From: Shewanella xiamenensis
GTDB taxonomy: Bacteria; Pseudomonadota; Gammaproteobacteria; Enterobacterales; Shewanellaceae
NCBI RefSeq assembly: GCF_014647135.1
Contig: NZ_BMOP01000002.1
Coordinates: 62,001 to 126,000, forward strand
Length of the DNA: 64,000 nt
Direction: 5' to 3'
Positions 19,452 to 27,812 of this stretch are shown piece by piece (positions within the stretch are counted from its first letter, which is position 1; each line of letters opens with the position of its first letter). The notes under the pieces were generated by a model. It saw only the letters and a program-made list of their open reading frames with translations. It was not told the DNA's origin and made no database searches. The translations under genes and the position numbers were made by a program.

Positions 19452-20804
19452 TTACTGAGCAGGTAAGGCATGTTCATTAATCACGCCATCGGCACGCATT
19501 TGCTTGTACAACACATCAGCGAGTCGCAGATAGTTGTCCCAGGCATCTGAACGCTTAGTAAAGCCGGTTTGAGCGTAACTACCGGTATCACCTGCCGCAG
19601 GTAAATCATTAATATTGAACAGCGAACCACCCTCTTTCAGATGCGAAGATAAGGCATCAATCATCACGTTAAATCCGATACGCGCGGGTTCAACATAATT
19701 AATCGAGTCATATTTGGATTGGCGATAAAATGCTTTCAATGAGGCGTCTTGGATATCTTTCTTCTCGTCAGCAAAGATTTCATCGTAATGGGCATGGGTA
19801 ATTTTGTGGCTATTTTTATCAACCACTAACCGCAACATCGCGGTAACGCCTGTCCAGCGACCTTTTTCATCGAGCAATTTTTCGGCTTGCTGATAAAAAA
19901 GCGCATCACTCGCTCCTGCTTGAATCCGACTATGGATCTTAGCGGTCAAGGGGATCATCGATTGCTGAATGCTGTTTGAGGCGCCAGCAACAATATCAAT
20001 ACCTTGATATTTTAATCGGTTAGGCTCGCTGAGCTGGTTGCCTAACTTAGGATCGTAGTGAGGATTTAACTCAAAGGTAAGTTGGTCTTTTTCCATCATT
20101 AACTTTTCCATGGTTAATGCGGATTGTACCCATGCGGTACCTTTCTTTTTGCCCATAGAAAAATTGTATTCAGACATACGCTTAGGCACATTTTGGTAAA
20201 GGCGGGTATAGTAATTCGGACGACCACTCTCATTAAACTCGGCCAGGATCACATCCTGAAGGTTGTTTGAATCCACTACCACCAACATGCTACCCATATG
20301 CCCTTGACGGAAACGGGCTTCTTCAAAGTAGTAATCACCTTTCACTAAGCCTAAACGCGGTTGGATAGACCATTTCAGTTTAAAGTCATCATCCCCTGTT
20401 TGGCTGCGTGCACCCACGCTTTGATATTCAGGCTTACTGCCATCTACACGAGGTAAATCATTGATTGCTTTTAAAATACCATTGGATGAGTAGGTTGCGC
20501 CTGAGATGGCATCAATCCCCTCATGACCATTACGGCTCACAATCTCGGGTAGCAAACGCTCAGCATTGAGGTACAGTGACTCGGTTTCTTTATGTGACAG
20601 AGTTTTTACCTGAGTGATATTCCCCTGCTCAACCTTAACTTCAAGGGTGATGTCGCTCTTTTTACCCTTACCACTGACATGATGGACGCCATCAATATAT
20701 TTCCCCTGCGGTGCGGTATTAGCACAACCTGCTAAGGCTAATGTTGCGAATGCAACCGCACTAACCAGTAAACTTTTTTTGAAATGTAATTCAGTTTTCA
20801 TCAT
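19452..20804 (-). CDS. FMN-binding lipoprotein with three FMN_bind-like modules
   Basis: A 450-residue periplasmic-side lipoprotein (lipobox LAGC, Cys at about residue 27). The first module contains DAISGATYSS, the flavinylation motif to which ApbE attaches FMN through the Thr. A second module has a decayed version (DIVAGASNS) and a third FMN_bind-like repeat has none (YVEPARIGFN). The start at 20804 is chosen because the frame upstream to 20879 has no signal peptide logic and GAAG lies close to 20804. The apbE gene is divergent 185 bases away and the porin gene follows. It is probably an electron carrier in extracytoplasmic respiration; its partner is unknown. Confidence 0.8.
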   Translation of the reverse strand: MMKTELHFKKSLLVSAVAFATLALAGCANTAPQGKYIDGVHHVSGKGKKSDITLEVKVEQGNITQVKTLSHKETESLYLNAERLLPEIVSRNGHEGIDAISGATYSSNGILKAINDLPRVDGSKPEYQSVGARSQTGDDDFKLKWSIQPRLGLVKGDYYFEEARFRQGHMGSMLVVVDSNNLQDVILAEFNESGRPNYYTRLYQNVPKRMSEYNFSMGKKKGTAWVQSALTMEKLMMEKDQLTFELNPHYDPKLGNQLSEPNRLKYQGIDIVAGASNSIQQSMIPLTAKIHSRIQAGASDALFYQQAEKLLDEKGRWTGVTAMLRLVVDKNSHKITHAHYDEIFADEKKDIQDASLKAFYRQSKYDSINYVEPARIGFNVMIDALSSHLKEGGSLFNINDLPAAGDTGSYAQTGFTKRSDAWDNYLRLADVLYKQMRADGVINEHALPAQ

Positions 20805-20989
20805 ATAACGCTCTTCAACTAATGAACTTGCCGCCAGCATAGACCTCGGAAAGAATTCGACAATTGCGGATAACCGCAATATGCCAACCTCAATTCAAAA
20901 TAGTTGAGTTAGCTAACACTTTGCAGATTGATTACTGTCATCAACGACAATTCATGCTACTAATTCCCCATCATCAAGATGGGGGTTGT

Positions 20990-22117
20990 ATGAAATATTT
21001 ATTATCTTTTACTGTATTAATTTATCTCTTTTTTACGCCAACAATGGCAAATGCGACTTTTTCACCATTCGACTGCAATACCAATGCAACATTTAATTAT
21101 GAGCACGGAAAAGGCAGTATGAATACGTTAAAATATTTTGGCACTTCCATTACCATTGATATTTATGAGGCAGACAAAAACAAAGCCTACTCAGCATTAT
21201 GCCATGCACTTAATGTGGTGCAGGAATATCATTATTTAGCATCAAACTTTAGCACTTACCCTGGCTACACCAATATCCAGACTATCAATAACAATCCTGA
21301 ACAATTACACCATATCGATGCAAAACTCACCGAATTATTAGCAACCAGTATTGAATGGCATGGCATTACCCAAGGCCGATTTAACGTTGCTTTAGCCCCC
21401 GTGTTAGAAGTTTGGCGAAGCTATCGAAAACGTTGCCAACAGGTCGGCACATGCGAACTACCCAGTGATATCGAGTTAGCCAATGCGGCAAAACACATTG
21501 ATATAAAACAGATAAAACTCGATGTGAACAATAATACCATTCAAATGAAATCAGGAATGAAGCTGGATTTAGGTGGTATTGCTAAAGGTTGGATGGTTGA
21601 AAAAGTGTACGACCAATTAAAAGCCGATAATATTACTGCCTTTATGATTAATGCCGGTGGAAATATTCGCCATTTTGGCACCCACCCAGATGGCCGCCAA
21701 TTTATTACAGCAATTGAAAATCCATTAATCCGCAAATATCAACTAGAACATAAAGATAATATCGAGATTAATAGCGGTGATATTTACCATGAAATAATTC
21801 AAGGTGAAGATATTACCATTGTATCCAGTGGTAATTATTTAAACTATTACACTGTAGATGGTCAAGAATATCATCACATTATTGATCCAACGACACTTTA
21901 CCCGAAAAAAGAAGGTATCTCAGTATCGGTTATTATGAAGAATAATCCCATTCTTGCTGATGTGATTTCAACCAGTTTGTTTTTATTACCGATGCCAGAA
22001 GCGCAAGCTTTAATAAAGCGTATTGGCGATATTGAAGCGGTATGGTTTCTGGATGAACAAGGCAACAAAATCGCCACCCCACAATTTGAACAATATCGCG
22101 CTAAGTTCAACCCTTAG
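20990..22117 (+). CDS. apbE: FAD:protein FMN transferase ApbE
   Basis: A 375-residue exported ApbE enzyme that transfers FMN from FAD to a Thr of target proteins. A signal peptide covers about residues 1-23. Family motifs are visible: FGTSITIDIY near the N-terminus, SGMKLDLGGIAKGW, the MINAGGNIRHFG nucleotide-binding segment, and HHIIDPTT (metal/FAD site). The ATG at 20990 is chosen over the open frame start at 20864 because it begins the signal peptide. Its natural substrate is likely the adjacent DAISGAT-containing lipoprotein on the opposite strand. Confidence 0.9.
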   Translation: MKYLLSFTVLIYLFFTPTMANATFSPFDCNTNATFNYEHGKGSMNTLKYFGTSITIDIYEADKNKAYSALCHALNVVQEYHYLASNFSTYPGYTNIQTINNNPEQLHHIDAKLTELLATSIEWHGITQGRFNVALAPVLEVWRSYRKRCQQVGTCELPSDIELANAAKHIDIKQIKLDVNNNTIQMKSGMKLDLGGIAKGWMVEKVYDQLKADNITAFMINAGGNIRHFGTHPDGRQFITAIENPLIRKYQLEHKDNIEINSGDIYHEIIQGEDITIVSSGNYLNYYTVDGQEYHHIIDPTTLYPKKEGISVSVIMKNNPILADVISTSLFLLPMPEAQALIKRIGDIEAVWFLDEQGNKIATPQFEQYRAKFNP

Positions 22118-22162
22118 GCTAATGTGTGAAGCGGCTCAATATATCAGCAATCACTAATAGGC

Positions 22163-22193
22163 ATAATATGGCCAATATTGTTGGCCATATTAT
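22163..22193. promoter_or_regulatory. Long perfect palindrome between apbE and the sensor kinase
   Basis: ATAATATGGCCAA (22163-22175) is repeated inverted at 22181-22193 around TATTG. It lies 45 bases after apbE and 94 before the kinase. The absence of a T-tract argues against a simple terminator; an operator or bidirectional stop are both possible. Confidence 0.5.
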
Positions 22194-22287
22194 CTCCATT
22201 ACACCAGATGTGATGACTTGGCCGCTTGCAACACATGCTTCTTGGAGCCTAAGTCACTTAATGAAATCGCACTGTCAGGTTTAAACC

Positions 22288-24057
22288 ATGTATCAATTCT
22301 TCACTCGATTAATGTTTATCCTGGCCTTTTTTATTGGCTTCAATCTGCCAGCCATTGCCGCTGCTCCCCCTGCAAGTGATCCGGTGCGGATTGGTATCAT
22401 GGCATTTAATGAGCCCGATGAAGTCATGGCCAATTGGCAGCCTACCGCTGATTGGCTGAGTCAGCAGCTGCATCGTCCAGTACAACTCACGCCATTAACG
22501 CCAACTCAATTAGATGAAGCATTAGCTAAGCAACGTATCGACTTTTTAATTGGCAACGCCCTCACCACGGTCGCATTTAAAAAAAACTATGGCACCAGTC
22601 ACTTACTCACCCTAGTCCATAACCGCGTGCATTCACCCGAACAGAGCATCGGCTCTGCCATCGTCACGCGAATTGACAACAACCTGAGCCAATGGGCACA
22701 ACTTAAAGATGAAAAGTTAGTATCAAGCGACCCGCAAGCCTTTGGCGGATTTCAAATTTTTGCAGCGACAATGGCAACCAAAGGCATCAATGCCTACCGC
22801 GATATTCCCCAGCTGCGTTTTATTGGTTTTCCACAGCAAAAACTATTGCAAATGCTGTTATCGGGTGAGGCTGATGTTGCGGTATTACCTAGCTGTGTGT
22901 TGGAAAACGCACTAGAGCGAGGACTCATTCCGGCGAATAAATTAAAAGTGGTGCTTAAGCAAGCGCATCCTGATTTTGCCTGCGAAGTATCCACCCAGTT
23001 GTATCCCGGCTACGCCCTAACTAAATTAGGCCATACCGACCATAAACTCGCCACCCAAGTGGTCGCCAGCCTGTTACAAATTCCCCCAGAGAGCCAAGCG
23101 GCGGAGCAAGGAAGATATCAATATTGGTCAGCCCCCGTGGACGATAGTCCGGTATTTGAGCTGTTAAAACAATTAGAGCAATGGCCATTTGTCACTAACT
23201 GGCAGCGATTACTGCATAGCGCCTTGCCTTGGGGTGGAAGCCTCATCTTTGTCTTGTTACTCGGCTATATTCACCACTTAAGGGTTAAACGTTTAGTGGT
23301 CAAACGCACCCAAGCCTTATCTGCCGAAATAGCCCATCATCAGCACACCCAAAAAATCTTACTCGAGCAACAACAACAGTTTTACCGCGCCCAACGGGTA
23401 CTGCTGACGGGCGAAATGGCCTCAGGCATTGCCCACGAGCTAAAACAACCCCTGGCCGGTATTCGCTATCTCACCCAAGGCTGTTTATATCGGCTAGATA
23501 ACACCCAAGCCGAGCTTGCTACCGCGCTCAATAAGGTCATCAACCAGGTCGATAGAGCCCAAACCACTATCCATCGTCTGCGCACATTTTGCCAACAAAC
23601 CAGTGATTACCAGCCCTGTGATTTACGCGCCGTGATAGAAGAAACCTTGACCTTGATGCAACCTGAATTTCAGCGGCTCAAACTCAGCCCTAAAGTCAAC
23701 TTACAAACCTTACCCGTATTTGCCGATGCCAGTTTGCTCCAGCAAGTGCTGGTGAATTTATTACGCAATGCCCTAGATGCCATGGAAAACAGCCCCCATA
23801 AGTCATTGATTATCGACACAGGTACCACAAGCGAAAGCGTCTATATTCATATCACTGACTCGGGTTGCGGCCTGAGTGATAACGCCCTCGAACGCTTATT
23901 CTTTCCCTTTGAAACATCAAAACCCCAAGGGCTTGGCCTAGGCATGGTTATCTGCAAACGCATTATTGAGGAACACAAAGGCAAAATTGAAGCACAGCAC
24001 GCCGCGCCGGGGTTAACGGTAAAAGTCACCCTGCCACTCAACCAGCCATCAGCTTAA
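22288..24057 (+). CDS. TtrS-like sensor histidine kinase with PhnD-type periplasmic domain
   Basis: A 589-residue inner-membrane sensor. A signal/anchor segment (1-25) is followed by a periplasmic PhnD-like binding domain (about 30-300), a transmembrane helix (about 310-328), a coiled linker, and a kinase core. The H-box is IAHELKQPLAG with phospho-acceptor His near residue 383, the N-box is LVNLLRNALDAM, and the G-boxes are DSGCGL and GLGLGM. This architecture is that of TtrS (tetrathionate) and related sensors of respiratory substrates. The response regulator follows after 10 bases. The ligand is unknown; location next to the flavoprotein locus suggests its acceptor. Confidence 0.85.
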   Translation: MYQFFTRLMFILAFFIGFNLPAIAAAPPASDPVRIGIMAFNEPDEVMANWQPTADWLSQQLHRPVQLTPLTPTQLDEALAKQRIDFLIGNALTTVAFKKNYGTSHLLTLVHNRVHSPEQSIGSAIVTRIDNNLSQWAQLKDEKLVSSDPQAFGGFQIFAATMATKGINAYRDIPQLRFIGFPQQKLLQMLLSGEADVAVLPSCVLENALERGLIPANKLKVVLKQAHPDFACEVSTQLYPGYALTKLGHTDHKLATQVVASLLQIPPESQAAEQGRYQYWSAPVDDSPVFELLKQLEQWPFVTNWQRLLHSALPWGGSLIFVLLLGYIHHLRVKRLVVKRTQALSAEIAHHQHTQKILLEQQQQFYRAQRVLLTGEMASGIAHELKQPLAGIRYLTQGCLYRLDNTQAELATALNKVINQVDRAQTTIHRLRTFCQQTSDYQPCDLRAVIEETLTLMQPEFQRLKLSPKVNLQTLPVFADASLLQQVLVNLLRNALDAMENSPHKSLIIDTGTTSESVYIHITDSGCGLSDNALERLFFPFETSKPQGLGLGMVICKRIIEEHKGKIEAQHAAPGLTVKVTLPLNQPSA

Positions 24058-24067
24058 GAGAGCTCAA

Positions 24068-24667
24068 ATGACACCACTTTACCTTGTAGATGATGATCAA
24101 GATGTACTGGATTCGTTAAGCTGGATGCTTGAAGGGATGGGGCTTAACTGCAAAGGCTTTAACGCTGCGGATACGTTTTTAAAAAGCGTTGATATCAAGC
24201 AACCCGCCGTACTTTTGCTCGACATCAAAATGCCAGGTATGGACGGCGTGGCACTGCTAAGCCATTTAAATCAAGTGCAAAGTGTAATCAGCGTCATCAT
24301 GCTCACCGGTCACGGCACCATTGCCATGGCCGTAGACTGCATCCAACAGGGCGCACTCAACTTTCTTGAAAAACCGGTTGATGGTGAGAAGCTATTTCAG
24401 CTTTTAACCCAAGCTCAACAACATACTGAGCAAAAATGGCATCAACAAAATTTGCAATCAGACATTGCCAATCGACTCGCCACCCTCAGCCAGCGTGAAA
24501 CGCAGGTGATGGAGGGTATTCTGGCGGGAAAAATGAATAAAGTCATCGCGGCGGAGCTAGATATTGCGCAGCGAACCATTGAGTTGCACAGGCAAAAAGT
24601 CATGCAAAAAATGCAGGTAAGTAACGCCGCCGAACTTGCTTGGTTGCTAGCCAATCATAAATTTTGA
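24068..24667 (+). CDS. TtrR/FixJ-type response regulator
   Basis: A 199-residue response regulator with an N-terminal receiver (acidic pocket Asp8-Asp10, phospho-acceptor Asp52 in LLLDIKMPG, MLTGHG switch, LEKPVD lysine) and a C-terminal LuxR/NarL helix-turn-helix (LSQRETQVMEGILAGKMNKVIA, about 140-199). It is co-transcribed with the upstream PhnD-type kinase and should be its phosphorylation target. The likely regulon is one or both neighbouring gene sets: the flavoprotein/cytochrome genes downstream, or the FMN lipoprotein/porin genes upstream. Confidence 0.87.
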   Translation: MTPLYLVDDDQDVLDSLSWMLEGMGLNCKGFNAADTFLKSVDIKQPAVLLLDIKMPGMDGVALLSHLNQVQSVISVIMLTGHGTIAMAVDCIQQGALNFLEKPVDGEKLFQLLTQAQQHTEQKWHQQNLQSDIANRLATLSQRETQVMEGILAGKMNKVIAAELDIAQRTIELHRQKVMQKMQVSNAAELAWLLANHKF

Positions 24668-24761
24668 AATTAAGCTTATGATTTAATCAGCCTAATTCTT
24701 AGTCGCAGTGAGACAAAGCTCGCTCACTGCGCGTGGAATAAAACCCGAATTGCAGGACGCC

Positions 24762-25544
24762 CTAACCACACTGACGAGTACAGGGAGATAATGCCTTGGT
24801 GTCGGTATTTGATAGCGCGCTACAGGCTGCGCAGGTCATATGGTCACGATAATGTTGGTCAAAAAACTTGATGGTTCTGGCCTCTAACGAATCAAACAGC
24901 GCAAAGGTTAACGGCGTTTTCCAATCGTATCGCGCCATCAGGTTTGCCAAATGTCGATAACAGGTTTCACGGCGATCAGATAAAAACTCAGGCGCAATCA
25001 ATTGACTTTCAAATTGTGTCAGAGCACCCGTTAGATAAAAGGTAATTCCTTGAACTAATTCTTTTATTTGTAATGGAGTGGCGACTAATTCACCATTCTC
25101 AACCGCTAAATGTAATGAGTCTGTAAACCACCCCCAAAAAGCATTAATACGTTTTTTAAAACGTTCAACTTTTTCATCACTCGCCAATTTCCACACCATG
25201 GTATTTACCGACACCGAACGCAGCGTAAAAAAGCTACTACTGCGCTTAATGGTTTCAAAGGTAAATAATATCGGTAAAAGCACTTTCTCTTGTGCAGTTA
25301 ACTCTGGATTCTTATGGATAAATATCGGTAAGTGATTTGATGTTGCACTTCTTAAAAATAAACAAACCAACACATCTTCTTTACGTTCAAAAAACTTATA
25401 TAAAGTACCTGTAGAACATCCAACCTCATGTGCCAGCTGGGAAAACTTAAATGATACAATACCTTGTGATTCAATCAGCCTTTCAGCCGCATCCAATATT
25501 TGATTACAACGTAAAATAGAGAGTGAATCAGATGGACATTTCAT
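24762..25544 (-). CDS. TetR-family regulator with cysteine-rich tail
   Basis: A 260-residue regulator with an N-terminal TetR helix-turn-helix (about 15-60, with SFKFSQLAHEVGCSTGTLYKF) and a helical ligand-binding domain. Unusually the C-terminus ends with two cysteine pairs, CAAC at about residues 238-241 and CTRQC just before the end, which could bind a metal or form disulfides. It is divergent from the flavoprotein gene (start 25882) with 337 bases between them, the normal arrangement for a local repressor. The effector is unknown; the cysteine tail suggests a redox or metal input. Confidence 0.8.
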   Translation of the reverse strand: MKCPSDSLSILRCNQILDAAERLIESQGIVSFKFSQLAHEVGCSTGTLYKFFERKEDVLVCLFLRSATSNHLPIFIHKNPELTAQEKVLLPILFTFETIKRSSSFFTLRSVSVNTMVWKLASDEKVERFKKRINAFWGWFTDSLHLAVENGELVATPLQIKELVQGITFYLTGALTQFESQLIAPEFLSDRRETCYRHLANLMARYDWKTPLTFALFDSLEARTIKFFDQHYRDHMTCAACSALSNTDTKALSPCTRQCG

Positions 25545-25881
25545 TCATTTATTCCAACATACGTAAAAAGTACATTATGTGTTGCTAACAAATAATATTT
25601 ATAGACAGTAAAGAGTTAATCGGGATAAAGGTCACATCCAAACCTCTTAAATACCAACCTTTGTGAGTTACCTCAAACTTACATTTTATCAACAGCATAC
25701 TTTCATAGATTAAATTATCTTCATCTCGTTCGTTATTAAAGCAATCTACTTCAAAGAAAAGATATTCACGAGATAACTCACGAATAAAATTGTCACTGAA
25801 AAAAAGTCGTGACTCACTTCTCCTTAGGCGCGGTTCATAACCTCTATCTTGCTGGTAACTGACATAGAGGGTTAACAAAAA
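25545..25881. promoter_or_regulatory. Divergent control region, TetR gene to flavoprotein operon
   Basis: A 337-base gene-free region. A CRP-like site TGTGA-GTTACC-TCAAA (one mismatch to TGTGA-N6-TCACA) lies at 25662-25677, about 205 bases before the flavoprotein start. A frame on the minus strand across most of the region begins inside the flavoprotein start codon and has no ribosome-binding site, so I treat it as non-coding. Confidence 0.4.
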
Positions 25882-27402
25882 ATGCATGATAGAAGAAGTT
25901 TTTTAAAGCTAGGTGCAAGCGCAGCGGTCGGCGGTATCGCAGCGGCACTACCAAGTGCAGCATCAGCCACTGAATGCGCCTCAAACATTAAATGGGATGA
26001 AACTCGTGATGTGATTGTGGTGGGTTCGGGTTTTGCGGGTCTGTCATCCGCACTAAATGCTAAGCGTCAAGGTCTAGGCTCGATACTGGTATTAGAAAAA
26101 ATGCAGGTGATCGGGGGTAACTCTGCGATCAACGGTGGCTGGTTAGCTATCCCTAAAAACCCAATTCAATTAGCTCAAGGGATCAATGATGACTCACCCG
26201 AAGAGCTAGTGAAGGATCAAATCATTTCTGGCCGCGGTATGCAAAATACCGACATGCTGCGACAAATTGCCAATCGCGCCCTCGATGCCTACCAATTGTG
26301 TATCGACACTGGCGTCAAATTCCGCGAAGGCTTTAACCAACAAGTGGGTGGCCACAATAAAGCACGTGCTATTCGCACTCAGCACGGTGTCGGTGGCGAT
26401 ATCACCACAAAGCTGTACGAAGCAGGTAAAAAAGAAGGCGTTGAATACCGTCTACAACACTATGTTGAAGACTTCATCATGGATGGCCAAGAGATTGTTG
26501 GCTTGAAAGTGCGTCAAAATTATCGCTTTCCGGATCTCAAAACCGGTAAAACGATCTACATCAAAGCCAACAAGGCCGTTATCCTTGCCCACGGTGGTTT
26601 CTCACGTAACTTAGTACTACGTGAACTGGTCGACCCTGCATTAGATAAAACCTTAGATTGTACCAATGCACTCGGCGCAACTGGCGAAGTCACGCTAACG
26701 GCTATGGCCCACGGTGCTTTTCCGGTTCATATGAGCTTTATTCAAACAGGTCACTGGGGCTCGCCCGATGAAGGCGGCTTTGGCTGGTCAAATGCTCTGC
26801 TCTCGATTGGTTTCCATAAAGGAATTTCAGTCAATGTGTTAGACGGTAAGCGTTTTATGAATGAACGCGCCGATAGAAAAACCTGCTCCGATGCCATTAT
26901 GAAAAACCGTCATCCAGATGGCTCACCCGCCTATCCCGTGGTGTTTTTTAACCATGACGATCATGTTGGTGCAGAAGAAGTGACCCGCGCAGTGCGTGAC
27001 CAAATCGCTTGGAAAGTCGATAGCCTTGAGCAATTAGCTAAGCAATTCAATATTCCAGTTGCACAGCTCAAACAAACCGTTGCCGAGTACAACAAGCAAG
27101 TGCCCCAGCGCATCGACCCTTTATTTGGCCGCATGATGGATACGGCAGTTGAGCTTAAACCGCCGTTTATTGTGTCGCGTATTTGGCCAAAAGTGCACTA
27201 CTGCATGGGCGGCTTAAAAACCGATTTAGGTGCGCGAGTCATACACAGCCAGTCACTGACCTCCATCAAAAAGCTCTATGCCGTCGGCGAAGCGACAGGC
27301 GGAACTCACGGTGGAACCCGTTTAAGTTCAACAGCTTGCCTAGAGTGCTTAACGATGGGAATTATCGTTGCTGAAACCATCAAATCTGACATGCAGGCCT
27401 AA
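25882..27402 (+). CDS. Periplasmic fumarate-reductase-like flavoprotein subunit
   Basis: A 506-residue FAD enzyme exported by Tat (RRSFLK at residues 4-9). The FAD-binding dinucleotide motif is VGSGFAGLSSAL (about 47-58). Active-site equivalents of Shewanella flavocytochrome c are present: Arg332 in NERADRK, His439 in HYCMGG, and Arg480 in THGGTR. The TEAVRG-type stretch that binds the second carboxylate of fumarate is replaced by NALLSIGF, so the substrate is probably not fumarate. Two-subunit enzymes of this kind include methacrylate/acrylate and urocanate-type reductases. The tetraheme cytochrome starts 3 bases after its stop and is the electron donor. Confidence 0.85.
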   Translation: MHDRRSFLKLGASAAVGGIAAALPSAASATECASNIKWDETRDVIVVGSGFAGLSSALNAKRQGLGSILVLEKMQVIGGNSAINGGWLAIPKNPIQLAQGINDDSPEELVKDQIISGRGMQNTDMLRQIANRALDAYQLCIDTGVKFREGFNQQVGGHNKARAIRTQHGVGGDITTKLYEAGKKEGVEYRLQHYVEDFIMDGQEIVGLKVRQNYRFPDLKTGKTIYIKANKAVILAHGGFSRNLVLRELVDPALDKTLDCTNALGATGEVTLTAMAHGAFPVHMSFIQTGHWGSPDEGGFGWSNALLSIGFHKGISVNVLDGKRFMNERADRKTCSDAIMKNRHPDGSPAYPVVFFNHDDHVGAEEVTRAVRDQIAWKVDSLEQLAKQFNIPVAQLKQTVAEYNKQVPQRIDPLFGRMMDTAVELKPPFIVSRIWPKVHYCMGGLKTDLGARVIHSQSLTSIKKLYAVGEATGGTHGGTRLSSTACLECLTMGIIVAETIKSDMQA

Positions 27403-27405
27403 ATC

Positions 27406-27777
27406 ATGATGAAAACATTACTACTCACACTCGTTGTTGCAACTCTGTTCACTGGCGCAGCCAATGCCGGAGACCTCGTCAAGATGAAAGGCAGCACCCA
27501 AGGCAGAACCAACCACGAATTTATCTACCAAGATGGTTGTAAAGGGTGTCACCAAGGTTCGGGTAAACAAAATGCCACCGATGCGGCCTGCGTTGAATGT
27601 CATGGCGAAATCACCAGTATTGCGGTGGATGAGTCCAAACTTGCCATCCCTGAAGCCCATCCACACAAATCACTGCACTACAACGAAGGCGCCAGCTGCT
27701 TAGCCTGTCACGGCGAGCATGAGAAAAAGGCGCCAGTGTGCGCTGAATGCCACCGCACTTGGTTCAAAGAAATGTAA
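27406..27777 (+). CDS. Periplasmic tetraheme cytochrome c subunit
   Basis: A 123-residue exported cytochrome with signal peptide (cleavage near ANAGD) and four CXXCH sites: CKGCH, CVECH, CLACH and CAECH. It resembles the N-terminal heme domain of flavocytochrome c, here as a separate chain. The gene starts 3 bases after the flavoprotein stop, so the two are translated together and should form a complex. It would take electrons from CymA or a soluble cytochrome and pass them to the FAD of the flavoprotein. Confidence 0.9.
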   Translation: MMKTLLLTLVVATLFTGAANAGDLVKMKGSTQGRTNHEFIYQDGCKGCHQGSGKQNATDAACVECHGEITSIAVDESKLAIPEAHPHKSLHYNEGASCLACHGEHEKKAPVCAECHRTWFKEM

Positions 27778-27812
27778 TTTAATTTTTATAATACAAAAAC
27801 TTAAGAAAGGTA

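Noticed and set aside
25585-25887. Minus-strand frame of 100 codons in the TetR/flavoprotein gap
   Set aside because: Its first codon lies inside the flavoprotein start and no ribosome-binding site precedes it; the region is better read as control DNA.
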